Part shown: piece after piece, positions 7,712 to 16,809 of the stretch
Position numbering within the stretch: position 1 is the first letter of the stretch
Layout of the letters: every line of letters starts with the position of its first letter
From: Neorhizobium alkalisoli
GTDB taxonomy: Bacteria; Pseudomonadota; Alphaproteobacteria; Rhizobiales; Rhizobiaceae
Direction of reading: 5' to 3'
Assembly: GCF_007829835.1 (NCBI RefSeq)
Contig: NZ_VIWP01000003.1
Coordinates: 558,001 to 622,000 of the forward strand
DNA length: 64,000 bases
The notes under the pieces: model-generated
What the model was told of the DNA's origin: nothing
Databases searched by the model: none
What the model saw: the letters and a program-made list of their open reading frames with translations, nothing else
Translations under genes and position numbers: made by a program

Positions 7712-9061
7712 ATGCCAAGCTTCTATCGCAAATCGAAACTGCTGCGCCGATCGAAAGTGATCTTCGGATCCGCGGCGCTGTGGAAACCACGGCTGGTTTT
7801 CTGGCTCGGGGCGCTGGCAATCGGAGTGATCAGCGTCGGCTTTGCCGAACTGGCGGATATGGCGCAGAAGGCGTTCGGTGCCCTGACATCCTCCGGCCAA
7901 TGGGGATTTCTGCTGCCGCTTCTGCTTGCCCCTGCCGGCTTCATGCTTTCGGCCTTCCTTGCGGCCAAACTGTTTCCCAATTCGCAAGGCAGCGGCATTC
8001 CGCAGGCGATCGCGGCACGGCATCTGCGCGACGAGAAGGATCGGGTCAAGCTGCTGTCGCTAAAAATCGCCTTCGGAAAGATCCTGCTCACCGTGCTGGG
8101 GCTTTTCTCCGGCGCCTCGATCGGTCGTGAGGGGCCGACGGTGCAGGTCGGGGCGTCGATCATGCTGTCGGTCGCCCGGTTCGGCGGCATGGCGCAGGCG
8201 CGCGGGTTGATCCTTGCCGGGTCCGCCGCCGGCATTGCCGCGGCCTTCAACACGCCGCTGGCCGGCATCGTCTTTGCGATCGAGGAAATGAGCCGCACCT
8301 ACGAGTCGCGCGCCAATGGCATCGTGCTCACCGGCGTCATCCTGTCTGGCCTTGCAGCGCTCGGGCTTGCCGGCAGCTATAATTATTTCGGCGAGGCTTC
8401 GGTCGCTCCGACCGCTTGGCGCGACTGGGGTCTGGTCCTTGCCTGCGGTATTGGCGGCGGCGCGCTAGGCGCCGGTTTCAGCGGGTTTGCGCTGCATTTC
8501 GGCCGGCGTGTCCGCGCCTGGGCGCAGCCGCAGCCGCTTTACCGCATGGTGGCGCTGGCCGGCATATGCGGATTGGCCGTGGCGCTGATCGGCATTGCGT
8601 CCCATGGCGCGACTTTTGGAACCGGATACGAACAGGCGCGCGGCGCGGTCGAGGGGCAGGCGCTGCCGGCCTTTTTCTTCGTCGAAAAGCTGCTGGCGAG
8701 TTTCCTCTCCATGCTGTCCGGCATTCCCGGCGGCATTTTTGCGCCTTCGCTGGCCGTCGGCGCAGGCTTCGGCAGCACGATGGGTTCGCTGTTCGGCACC
8801 AGCATCGCGCTCGCCGCCATTCTCGGCATGGCCGGTTATTTTTCGGGCGTCGTGCAGGCGCCGATGACGGCCTTCGTGATTATTCTGGAAATGACCGGTG
8901 ACCATCAGGCCGTGATCCCGATCATGGCTGTCTCCATGATCGGATATGTCACCTCGCGCATCCTCTCGCGCGAGCCGCTTTACCACGGCCTGTCGCGGGT
9001 CTTCATTTCGGCAGCGCTCCGGGCCCGGCGTTCGGCCCATAAGGAAACGGCAGCGGCCTGA
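7712..9061 (+). CDS. ClC-type chloride/proton antiporter or channel
   Basis: A 449-residue inner-membrane protein of the ClC family with all anion-pathway motifs: GSGIPQA (about residues 93-99), GREGPTVQVG with the gating glutamate (about residues 137-146) and GGIFAPSLAVG near residue 345. The segment FNTPLAGIVFAIEEM holds a glutamate at the place of the proton-transfer glutamate of Cl-/H+ antiporters, so exchange rather than channel activity is likely. I chose ATG 7712 because it begins the typical basic cytoplasmic helix. The gene stands alone between two genes on the other strand. Confidence 0.93.
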   Translation: MPSFYRKSKLLRRSKVIFGSAALWKPRLVFWLGALAIGVISVGFAELADMAQKAFGALTSSGQWGFLLPLLLAPAGFMLSAFLAAKLFPNSQGSGIPQAIAARHLRDEKDRVKLLSLKIAFGKILLTVLGLFSGASIGREGPTVQVGASIMLSVARFGGMAQARGLILAGSAAGIAAAFNTPLAGIVFAIEEMSRTYESRANGIVLTGVILSGLAALGLAGSYNYFGEASVAPTAWRDWGLVLACGIGGGALGAGFSGFALHFGRRVRAWAQPQPLYRMVALAGICGLAVALIGIASHGATFGTGYEQARGAVEGQALPAFFFVEKLLASFLSMLSGIPGGIFAPSLAVGAGFGSTMGSLFGTSIALAAILGMAGYFSGVVQAPMTAFVIILEMTGDHQAVIPIMAVSMIGYVTSRILSREPLYHGLSRVFISAALRARRSAHKETAAA

Positions 9062-9065
9062 AATC

Positions 9066-9893
9066 TCAGCCGTCGGTCGAGACGGTTACCAATTTCCACG
9101 CCTCGATCTCCGCCTGCAGCCGCTCGACCCGTTCCGACACGAATTTCAGCGCGTCGCTGCCGAGTAGAAGCTGCGGCGGCGGATTTTGCTGTTCGACCAG
9201 GTCGAGAACCGCCGCCGCCAGCTTTTCCGGATCGCCGAGCTGGCGGCCGCTCTTTTCCTGCCGCGCCTGACGGATCGGGTCGAAAAGCGGATCATAGTCG
9301 GCGATCGAGCGTTCCGTGCGCACCATCGAGCGGCCGGCCCAGTCGGTGCGGAAGGAACCGGGGCAAAGGGCCGTCACATGCACGCCAAAGGGTGCCATTT
9401 CGGCCCGCATCACCTCGGAAATCCCCTGCAAAGCAAACTTGCTGCCGCAGTAATAGGCGATCCCCGGCATGGTGATCATCCCACCCATCGAGGTGACGTT
9501 GACGATAAAACCGCGCCGCCTCTGCCGGAACCGCGGCAGAAAAGCCTTGGCGACCGCAACGGCGCCAAACACGTTGACGTCGAACTGGCGCCGCATCTCC
9601 TCGATCGGTGATTCCTCCAGCACGCCCTCATGGCCGTAACCGGCATTGTTGATCAGCACATCCACCGGCCCATAGCTCTCCTCCGCCTCGGCCACGACAT
9701 CGCCGATGCGGTCGAATTCGGTGACGTCGCAAAGAACCGTGCGGATTTCGGGAAGCTTTTCCAGAAGGGCCGCGCGCGATGCTTCGGAACGCACGGTGCC
9801 GATCACCTGATGGCCTGCGGCTATGGCGACTGTCGCGATGGCAAGGCCGAAACCGGAATTCGCACCGGTGATGAAGAAGGTTTTGTTCGACAT
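9066..9893 (-). CDS. SDR family oxidoreductase (pair 1)
   Basis: A 275-residue short-chain dehydrogenase/reductase using NAD(P)H. It has the cofactor loop TGANSGFG (residues about 8-15), NNAGYG, and the catalytic Ser and Tyr-x3-Lys in AYYCGSKFAL. Start 9893 has AAGGAG upstream. It diverges from an AraC regulator 79 bases away, the same arrangement as at 19762-21607, which suggests regulator-controlled expression. The substrate is unknown. Confidence 0.9.
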   Translation of the reverse strand: MSNKTFFITGANSGFGLAIATVAIAAGHQVIGTVRSEASRAALLEKLPEIRTVLCDVTEFDRIGDVVAEAEESYGPVDVLINNAGYGHEGVLEESPIEEMRRQFDVNVFGAVAVAKAFLPRFRQRRRGFIVNVTSMGGMITMPGIAYYCGSKFALQGISEVMRAEMAPFGVHVTALCPGSFRTDWAGRSMVRTERSIADYDPLFDPIRQARQEKSGRQLGDPEKLAAAVLDLVEQQNPPPQLLLGSDALKFVSERVERLQAEIEAWKLVTVSTDG

Positions 9894-9972
9894 GATCCGC
9901 AACTCCTTGATTGATGGCGGACTTGACAGATATTATTGAAACACATGGCATTCGATTGCGGATCGTCTGAAA

Positions 9973-10911
9973 ATGTTGCCAAATCCTATCATGTCGCCAT
10001 CCCTATCCTCTCGACGGGAAGAGCTGGTCGGACTTGCCTCGACCCTCGGCCCCAGACGCGGTTACAATCCGACCGGGCTTGGCAGCGTGCGTATCCTGCG
10101 CACCGAGGCTGTGCTGCGCGACATTCCGGTCCTTTACCGACCGGGCGCCGTTTTCGTGCTGCAGGGAAGCAAGCAGGGTTTTCTCGAAGGCGACGTCTAT
10201 CGCTACGACGAGGACCATTATCTCGCCGTCTCCCTGCCCGTGCCGTTCCGGATGCAATCGACCGCGAGCCCGCAAAGACCGCTGATCGCCGTCTATGTCG
10301 AGTTCGACATGGCCATGGCCGCCGAGATCGCCATCGAGGTCGAGGCGCAGGGCGCGTTTCAGGCAAGGCAGCCCGCCGAGAAGCCGAAAAGCCTCGTCTC
10401 GAGCCGGATGTCAGCCGAGATCGAGGATGCGCTGATGCGGCTTTTGACGGCCTTGTCGAGCCCGGTCGAGACCGCCGTGCTGGGCGCGGGCCTTTTGCGC
10501 GAACTGCATTATCGCGTGCTGATCGGCCCGCAGGGTGACGCGATGCGTGCCGCGCTCAGGCAGCAGGGCACGAGCGGGCGGGTGATGCAGAGCCTGACCT
10601 ATCTGCGGGAAAATTTCGGCTCGGAAATCGCCGTTGCCGATCTGGCAAGAGATGCCGGCATGAGCGTCCCCTCTTTCCACGTCCATTTCCGGGAACTGAC
10701 CGGCAGCAGCCCGATGCAATATATCAAGGCACTGCGGCTGCATGAGGCGCGGCTGATGATCGCCCGGCAGACAAGCACGATCGCCGAGATTTCCGGTATC
10801 GTCGGTTATGCCAGCCCGGCGCAGTTCAGCCGCGACTTCAAGCGGCATTTCGGGCGCACCGCCTCGCAGGAGCTGGCATGGGTGCGTCACCATCTCGGCG
10901 AGATGATCTGA
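9973..10911 (+). CDS. AraC family transcriptional regulator with AraC_N domain (pair 1)
   Basis: A 312-residue regulator. Residues about 25-190 form the AraC_N sensor type (VLYRPGAVFVLQGSKQGFLEGD), and the C-terminal double helix-turn-helix covers residues about 210-300 (MSVPSFHVHFRELTGSSPMQYIKALRL, then GYASPAQFSRDFKRHFG). It probably controls the divergent SDR gene. No strong ribosome binding site precedes ATG 9973 and ATG 9991 is an alternative start. Confidence 0.92.
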   Translation: MLPNPIMSPSLSSRREELVGLASTLGPRRGYNPTGLGSVRILRTEAVLRDIPVLYRPGAVFVLQGSKQGFLEGDVYRYDEDHYLAVSLPVPFRMQSTASPQRPLIAVYVEFDMAMAAEIAIEVEAQGAFQARQPAEKPKSLVSSRMSAEIEDALMRLLTALSSPVETAVLGAGLLRELHYRVLIGPQGDAMRAALRQQGTSGRVMQSLTYLRENFGSEIAVADLARDAGMSVPSFHVHFRELTGSSPMQYIKALRLHEARLMIARQTSTIAEISGIVGYASPAQFSRDFKRHFGRTASQELAWVRHHLGEMI

Positions 10912-11182
10912 GTTTTTCAGCGCCCACCCCGCTACACCCCTTGATTGCAAACAGCATTTTAGCAGCGCTGGACGCCCGCTGCTGAGCGAATAGATGCTGA
11001 TCTATGCTTGAGTGAAAAATCTACAGTCAAAGATCCACCCAAATAAAAATCGTTAATATTCCGGAATCGATAAAATAAAACCCAAGTTGGTAACGGTTGG
11101 ATAATCCATGCAGAATAGATTGCAACCATTAAGGGAATATGAGTCTTTGTAAATACACGTCTAACATCCGGTGGGGGCTGGG

Positions 11183-12316
11183 ATGCAGCGTCGTCATGAC
11201 CTTGATTTTGTTCGGGTTGCGGTGTTTCCGCTGCTTATTTTATATCATGCCAGCCTGATATACGGCACACGTGATTTCCTGATCAAATCACCCGCTGCGG
11301 AATCACTGTTCGACGTGTTTTATGTGCTGACGCATCCTTGGCGAATGATGCTTCTGTTCTTCGTTTCAGGCGCTTCCGCGACGCTTGCGCTCCAGAATGG
11401 CACAATCGACCGTTTCACAATGGCACGCATGAAACAGCTGCTTTTGCCGCTCATCGTCGGCATGCTGATCCTCATCCCGCCGCAGATCTATGTCCGCCTC
11501 AATGATCTCGACGGCCTGAATATCGGCATGATGGAAGTCTTCCGCCACTACCTGACATTGTCTCCCTTGCCGCTTCCGGATGGGCGGATGATGCCGTTGT
11601 TTGGCACGGAGCATCTCTGGTATCTGATCTATCTGTGGTGCTACACGGTGATCCTGGCATTGGCCGTTGCGCGACATGGTCGCCATGTCACCTGCATGGC
11701 CGAGTTTCTTGGCAGGCAGCTTTCCGGCCCACGCCTGTTCATTCTTCCCGTCCTGTTTCTTCTTGTCGTCCGGGTCACGCTGCGCCCCTTCTTTCCGCCG
11801 ACGCTCAACCTGGCAACGGACTGGTATTCTCATGCGCTCTATTTCCCCACCTTCCTTGCCGGCGCCTTGCTCGCGCGGCATGAAGGGTTCTGGAAGGAGA
11901 TCGTTCGGTATCGCAGCGCCGCGTTGATCCTTGCCATGACTTGCGGCGCGATGTTGCTGGTGAGGAATTTCACGGTGCCGTCGGAGGATCGGGGTTTTGT
12001 CGATCTTGCCTATAGCAATGTGGTGATCGCCATGTTCCGCTGGTACGCCATTGCTGCCGTGCTTGGTTATGCAAAGCGCTACTGCACGAGGGCGCACCCC
12101 GCCGTCAGTTATTTCAACAAGGCGGTGCTGACCCTCTATGTGCTGCATCAGACGGTGATGGTCCTGCTGGCGCATTGGCTGAACGAAATGCACCTGCTCG
12201 GGCCGCACGCCTTTCTGCCGCTTGCGATCCTGACGCTGATGATCTGCGGTCTTATCTACGAGGCGATGCGCAAGACGCGTCTCGTTCTGCGCCCGCCTCT
12301 GCCGGCTGCGGCCTGA
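11183..12316 (+). CDS. acyltransferase 3 family membrane protein
   Basis: A 377-residue integral membrane protein with about ten helices, typical of acyltransferase-3/OpgC-like proteins that acylate exported glycans. The opening RHDLDFVRVAVFPLLILYHA carries the family's D-x-x-R in helix 1 and the nearby His. I chose ATG 11183 over GTG 11171. It is monocistronic, with a strong hairpin terminator at 12321. The acceptor molecule cannot be deduced. Confidence 0.85.
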   Translation: MQRRHDLDFVRVAVFPLLILYHASLIYGTRDFLIKSPAAESLFDVFYVLTHPWRMMLLFFVSGASATLALQNGTIDRFTMARMKQLLLPLIVGMLILIPPQIYVRLNDLDGLNIGMMEVFRHYLTLSPLPLPDGRMMPLFGTEHLWYLIYLWCYTVILALAVARHGRHVTCMAEFLGRQLSGPRLFILPVLFLLVVRVTLRPFFPPTLNLATDWYSHALYFPTFLAGALLARHEGFWKEIVRYRSAALILAMTCGAMLLVRNFTVPSEDRGFVDLAYSNVVIAMFRWYAIAAVLGYAKRYCTRAHPAVSYFNKAVLTLYVLHQTVMVLLAHWLNEMHLLGPHAFLPLAILTLMICGLIYEAMRKTRLVLRPPLPAAA

Positions 12317-12320
12317 TGAT

Positions 12321-12347
12321 AAAACGGCGGCCCGACGCCGCCGTTTT
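12321..12347. terminator. bidirectional intrinsic terminator
   Basis: Perfect 11-bp stem AAAACGGCGGC / GCCGCCGTTTT with a 5-base loop. The A and T tracts on the two sides let it work for the acyltransferase gene on the plus strand and for the RTX gene on the minus strand. Confidence 0.85.
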
Positions 12348-12370
12348 CAGTTCGATCCCGATGGTTTTCC

Positions 12371-13279
12371 TCAAAGCAGGAAAAAGTCCTTCGTCACCTG
12401 GGTGACGCCGTCGAGCTTCAGCAGGAAATCCGTCTGCCGATCGCCATCGACGTCGGCCGCCACATAAAGGCCGGTCGTGAGTTTCTGCTAGCGCAATTCG
12501 CCCGCCTCGCCGGAATAGGCGGCCTTGCCGATGAAATGAAAATCCTGCCGGCCGGCCGTCGTTGTATCCGCATCCATGAAGGAGAGATCGATCTTGTCCT
12601 TTTCCTTCAGGCTGAAGTCGAAGATGACGGAGGGGATGCTGCGCTGGGAATCGAGGACCGACTTGAACACGAAACGGTCGGCGCCTTCGTCGCCATAAAG
12701 CGCGCTGAAGCCGTGGCCGCCCCAGAGAAGATCGTTGCCGGTGCCGCCATGCAGCTCGTCGCTGCCATCACCGCCGTAAAGCTTGTCATTGCCTGCTTCG
12801 CCGTAGATCCGGTCATTGCCGGCAAGGCCGTACAGCGTCTCGGCCTTGCGGTTGCCGACGATATTGTCGTCGCCGAGCGTGCCGGTCAGCGAGGTCGAAT
12901 AGTTGTAGAAGGTTTCCTCGACATCACGGATATCGATCACCTGGTTGGAAATTCGCTCGTTGCCGAGTGAATCCACCGCACGAATGGTGACGAACTGACG
13001 GGTGTTGTAACCATCCGCATCGTAATCGAAAACCTTGGTGGAACGGATCTCGTTGCCGACCAGGGTGAAATTGTCGGTCGTTTCCGTCGTCGTGCCGGTA
13101 TAGTGGCCATCGGCATCATAATTATAATGCTCGGCATATTGCCCGATCATCTCGAAGGTGAAGGCATCACCATCCAGATCCCGAATATCGAGCTTCAGAT
13201 AAAGACTGTCGATCGGTTGGCTTTCCAGCTGGCTGCCGCCGGCTGCGGTATAGATATAGGGAGCTGTGTTGATGGCCAT
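12371..13279 (-). pseudogene. RTX (hemolysin-type calcium-binding) protein interrupted by an amber codon
   Basis: The intact frame from 13279 gives 263 residues: an N-terminal beta-rich region and four or more glycine-rich RTX nonapeptides (residues about 140-200, e.g. LYGLAGNDRIYGEAGNDKLYGG), which fold on calcium after type I secretion. Translation stops at TAG 12488-12490 just after GEAGELR, yet the same frame continues for 38 more codons (ADVDGDRQTDFLLKLDG, ending KDFFLL and TGA at 12371), exactly the C-terminal module that RTX proteins use as secretion signal. So one nonsense codon removes the export signal. Amber readthrough or a sequence error are alternatives. No secretion-system genes lie nearby. 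Confidence 0.75.
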
Positions 13280-13513
13280 GTCATCCTCATCCAGGGCTTT
13301 ATTTTAGAGAAAACTATAGCCGCATTTCTTCCGGTCAAGCCGTGGATACTTGTCATGTGCCACGGAGATACATGAAATATTCATGTCTTTTCCCGCGCAC
13401 GATGAGGCCTTAGCCATCACCTCAACCTGTGATATTCTGCATTCGGCATTATTCAGTTTTCCATAATATATTAATGCCATGCTTGCCGACCTCCCGTTTT
13501 CCGGAGGAGGCCG

Positions 13514-15475
13514 ATGCGGTCCCTGGTTTTGCGATCCGTCGTTTCGTCCGTGCTGGCGGCCAGCGCGCTTTCGTCCGTCGTGGCGCTGCTCGGATGGGGC
13601 GAATATTCCAACTGGAAAGGCCAGGTCGCAAGCGTCGAGAAAAGCCTCGAACAGACCGCCGAGGCGCTGACCCAGCATGCCGATGACCTGATCGAAATGA
13701 GCCGCCTGCCGCTGTCGAGCCTGATCGTCGAGATCCGCGACAACCAGGGCAGCCCCGACCTGCAGGAGAAGATCGACGAGCTGATCATGCGGCAGCTGAA
13801 GGCCTCGCCGACCATCCGCACCCTCTCCTATCTCGGGCCGGACGGAAAGCTGGTCGCCACATCCGCTGACCCGCATGCAATCGGCAGCGATTACAGCGAG
13901 CGGGATTATTTCCAGTATCACAAGTCGAGCCCCTTCCCGCTCGCCGTGCTCGGCAAGCCGGTGAAGAGCCGGCTTTCTTATGAATGGGTGCTACCGATCA
14001 GCCAGCGCGTCGTGTTTGCCGACGGCTCATTCGGCGGCGTCGTGGTCTCGACCATTCCGGTCAATCACTTCATCAATTTCTTCCGCAATTTCGGGCTTGG
14101 CCCGCAGGCTTCCTTCCTGCTGGTGCGCGGCGACGGCATGGTTCTGGCGCGCGGGCCGATGGCGGAAAACGTGCTCGGGACCGACATGTCGAGCCAGGCC
14201 CTGTTCACCGATGATCTCAAAAAATACCCCTCGGGCGCCCATCATTATCGCTCGCGCAATGACGGCATCGACCGGATTGGCGGTTTTTACCAGAGCACGC
14301 GCACCGGCATTGTTGGACTAGCCGCGGAATCCGAACGCGACACGTTTCTGAAATGGGTGGCGACGGCAAAAATCCGCTGGTTTTACGGCGGCGTGCTTCT
14401 GCTCGTTGCAGCCCTCGCCTTCCTTTACTGGCGGCGCCAGACAGGCCTCAAAGAGGCCAATGCCAGGCTGCTGGAAGCCCGCGAGGCGGAATTCCGTCTG
14501 CTGGCGGAATCCTCCAGCGACGTGATTTCGCGTTTCGACGAAAACGGCATCCGCGAATATGTCTCTCCCTCCAGCCGCAACATTCTCGGCCTGCCACCAG
14601 AACAGCTGATCGGCAAAAGCGTGTTCGCCAACATGCCGCCCGAGACGCTTCTCATCGTCAAGGCGGCGGCAGAACGGATGCTGGCCGGCTCCCGGCACGA
14701 AAAATTCGTGACGCCGCACCGGAAACCCGACGGCACGGAAGTCTGGCTGGAAACCGCTCTCAGCGCGCTTCCCGCGCCGGATGGCGGCAGCGCCAGCCGT
14801 GTCGTCGCCGTCACCCGAGATGTCACCCGCCACAAGCTGGAACAGGATGCGCTCGATCTTCTGGCCAATAGCGACGAGCTGACCCGGCTTTCCAATCGGC
14901 GGCTGTTCAATATCCGTTTCGACGAGATGATGCTTTCCGCCTGCCAGGGCGGCCATTGCCTGTCGCTGCTGATGATCGATGCCGACCGGTTCAAGCTCTA
15001 TAACGACACCTATGGCCATGCGGCCGGCGACGAATGCCTGCGCCAGATCGCCGGCATCATCCGCCAATGCGTGCGCCGCCCGGGTGACATCGCCGCCCGG
15101 TATGGCGGCGAGGAAATGGCCGTGCTGCTCTCCGGCACGGATGCGAGCGGCGCGCAGGACGTGGCCGAGGCGATCCGCACCGGCATCGAGGCACTGGCGA
15201 TCCCGCATGAGAACAATGGGCCTTTCGGCCGCGTCACTGTCAGCATCGGCACTGCGACCTATTCGGCAAGGCCGGCCAATATTGTGGCCGTGACGGCAAC
15301 CGGCATCACGGCGGATAATGACAGCGGCGAGGCAGGCCTCGAGCCTGAAGGCGCCGCGACGGCGGAAGCGCTGTTTTCCGATGCAGATGCGGCGCTCTAC
15401 AAGGCCAAATCCCGCGGCCGCAACCGCGTCGTCGCCGGCGGCAAACCGGCGGTGCTGCTGCGCTCGGTGAATTGA
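13514..15475 (+). CDS. diguanylate cyclase with double-Cache and PAS sensor domains
   Basis: A 653-residue inner-membrane sensor that makes cyclic di-GMP. Helix 1 lies at residues about 5-27, a periplasmic dCache domain at about 30-280, helix 2 at about 286-305, a PAS domain at about 325-445 and GGDEF at about 455-645. The active loop is RYGGEEMAV (GGEEM variant, catalytically competent in type), and RPGD five residues before it is the canonical RxxD inhibitory site, so product feedback is expected. The GGDEF domain has an insertion of about 35 residues near its end (SARPANIVAV...EGAAT). The start has GGAGGAGG upstream. Confidence 0.93.
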   Translation: MRSLVLRSVVSSVLAASALSSVVALLGWGEYSNWKGQVASVEKSLEQTAEALTQHADDLIEMSRLPLSSLIVEIRDNQGSPDLQEKIDELIMRQLKASPTIRTLSYLGPDGKLVATSADPHAIGSDYSERDYFQYHKSSPFPLAVLGKPVKSRLSYEWVLPISQRVVFADGSFGGVVVSTIPVNHFINFFRNFGLGPQASFLLVRGDGMVLARGPMAENVLGTDMSSQALFTDDLKKYPSGAHHYRSRNDGIDRIGGFYQSTRTGIVGLAAESERDTFLKWVATAKIRWFYGGVLLLVAALAFLYWRRQTGLKEANARLLEAREAEFRLLAESSSDVISRFDENGIREYVSPSSRNILGLPPEQLIGKSVFANMPPETLLIVKAAAERMLAGSRHEKFVTPHRKPDGTEVWLETALSALPAPDGGSASRVVAVTRDVTRHKLEQDALDLLANSDELTRLSNRRLFNIRFDEMMLSACQGGHCLSLLMIDADRFKLYNDTYGHAAGDECLRQIAGIIRQCVRRPGDIAARYGGEEMAVLLSGTDASGAQDVAEAIRTGIEALAIPHENNGPFGRVTVSIGTATYSARPANIVAVTATGITADNDSGEAGLEPEGAATAEALFSDADAALYKAKSRGRNRVVAGGKPAVLLRSVN

Positions 15476-15496
15476 AGCCGGGGGCTGGCGGCAAAT

Positions 15497-15752
15497 CGAT
15501 CTTCCCCTGTGGGCAGGGCTATCGCATATGGATGAAGAGCGTGCCGTCAGCGGATCTCCCCCCATGTGGGGGAGATGCCCGGCAGGGCAGAGGGGGGTAT
15601 CTCCACACTCTTATCTCGCCTTGAAATTATTGAGACGTTGCTGCCCCCTCTGTCACTATCGTGACATCTCCCCCACAAGGGGGAGATCATGGGGAGTTCG
15701 CCGAGCCCGCTTCGAGCTCATATGCGATAGCCCTGCCCACAAGGGGAGATCG
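15497..15752. repeat. nested RIME-like element, family A, copy 3, inside a 34-bp outer inverted repeat
   Basis: A family A element fills 15553-15688 (GATCTCCCCCCATGTGGGGG ... GAGATC). It is enclosed by two outer arms, 15497-15530 and 15719-15752, that are inverted repeats of each other over 34 bases with two mismatches (core CATATGCGATAGCCCTGCCC on the right arm). This composite is not seen at the other copies. It occupies almost the whole 376-base gap between the cyclase and the monooxygenase-like gene. Confidence 0.85.
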
Positions 15753-15851
15753 TTTGGCGTGCCCCGCGACATTCCGTCCCCGTTCCCTCGCGTCATCTTT
15801 CTGATTTGTTGGCATGGCAACAAAATATCGAATTTTGACCGGAGTGATTTC

Positions 15852-16139
15852 ATGATCGAAGCGATTTTTGCCTTCCGCGCCCTGCCCGGAAAGGAAGACG
15901 AGCTGCGCGAGGCGACCCTTGCGATCGTCGAGCCGACCCGCAAGGAGGACGGCTGCATCCAGTTCGTCGTCAGCGAAGACACGTCCAGCCCCGGCACGTT
16001 CTTCATCCGCGAAACCTGGCGCGACCAGGCGGCGCTCGATGCGCATTTCGCCCAGCCCTATCTCCAGGACCTGGTCGAGATCCACAAGCGCATCCTCGCC
16101 GAACCACTGAAGATGCACCCGCTAAAGGTCTATCCCTAA
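15852..16139 (+). CDS. antibiotic biosynthesis monooxygenase (ABM) domain protein
   Basis: A 95-residue single ABM-domain protein of the ferredoxin-like fold, a dimeric cytoplasmic family that includes quinol monooxygenases. The pattern EDGCIQFVVSEDTSSPGTFF followed by ETWRDQAALDAHFAQPYL (residues about 32-70) is the family core with the H-F pair. I chose ATG 15852 (MIEAIFAFRALPGKE); the upstream open frame is only repeat sequence. Substrate unknown. A terminator follows at 16150. Confidence 0.87.
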   Translation: MIEAIFAFRALPGKEDELREATLAIVEPTRKEDGCIQFVVSEDTSSPGTFFIRETWRDQAALDAHFAQPYLQDLVEIHKRILAEPLKMHPLKVYP

Positions 16140-16149
16140 GATTTTTCGA

Positions 16150-16178
16150 GGCCGCCGGCGTCACGTCGGCGGCCTTTA
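16150..16178 (+). terminator. intrinsic terminator
   Basis: Stem GGCCGCCG / CGGCGGCC (16150-16157 with 16167-16174), nine-base loop, then TTTATAA. It ends the ABM gene transcript and lies just beyond the end of the convergent copZ gene. Confidence 0.7.
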
Positions 16179-16183
16179 TAATA

Positions 16184-16378
16184 TCACGCCCGTTCCGGCG
16201 TATAACCCGCCTCGCGGATCGCCTCTTCGGCCTTTGCGGCATCGCCCTCGACCGTCACCTTATGGGCGGAAAGGTCGATGGTGACGGCAGCGCCCGGCAG
16301 CACGTCTTCCAAAGCGCCGCGCACGGTCTTTTCGCAATGGCCGCAGGTCATGTCGGATACGGTGAAGGTCGCGGTCAT
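16184..16378 (-). CDS. copZ: copper chaperone / heavy-metal-associated domain protein
   Basis: A 64-residue single HMA domain that carries Cu(I) in the cytoplasm to a P-type ATPase or regulator. The MTCGHC metal site (residues 10-15) has GMxCxxC geometry. It overlaps the cueR stop by four bases (ATGA) and is the last gene of the coupled copA-cueR-copZ operon. The assignment to copper rather than another soft metal follows from its neighbours. Confidence 0.9.
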   Translation of the reverse strand: MTATFTVSDMTCGHCEKTVRGALEDVLPGAAVTIDLSAHKVTVEGDAAKAEEAIREAGYTPERA

Positions 16379-16809
16379 CTCAATTCTCCTTCGTGATGGT
16401 GATGCTGATCGTGGAGCGGCTTTTCGCCGGCAAGATCGTCGAGGATCGGGCAATCCGGGCGGTGGTCGCCGCCGCAGCAATGGGCGAGATGTTTTAACGT
16501 CTTCACCATGCCCTGCATTTCGGCAATGCGCCGTTCGAGATCGGCGATATGGCCGGTCGCGACCTCCTTGACGGCGGCGCTGGTGCGGCTCTTGTCCTGC
16601 CAGAGTTTTAGGAGCGTCTCGGTCTCTTCCAGCGAAAACCCGAGCGAGCGGGCACGCCGGACGAAGCGCAGGACATGCACCTGTTCCTCATCATAAACCC
16701 GGTAATTATTGCCGCTGCGCGAGGCCGGCCGGATCAGGCCGATCTCCTCGTAATAACGGATCATTTTGGCCGAAACGCCGGATGCGTCCGAGGCCTGGCC
16801 GATATTCAT
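16375..16809 (-). CDS. cueR: Cu(I)-responsive MerR family regulator CueR
   Basis: A 144-residue MerR-type activator: winged helix at residues 1-70 ([26 protein letters not shown]), dimerisation coiled coil, and a C-terminal metal loop [13 protein letters not shown] whose two cysteines spaced by seven residues match the Cu(I) site of CueR. It distorts the promoter to activate copA and copZ when cytoplasmic Cu(I) rises. The gene lies inside its own target operon, overlapping copA and copZ by four bases each, so activation is autocatalytic. Confidence 0.93.
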   Translation of the reverse strand: MNIGQASDASGVSAKMIRYYEEIGLIRPASRSGNNYRVYDEEQVHVLRFVRRARSLGFSLEETETLLKLWQDKSRTSAAVKEVATGHIADLERRIAEMQGMVKTLKHLAHCCGGDHRPDCPILDDLAGEKPLHDQHHHHEGELR

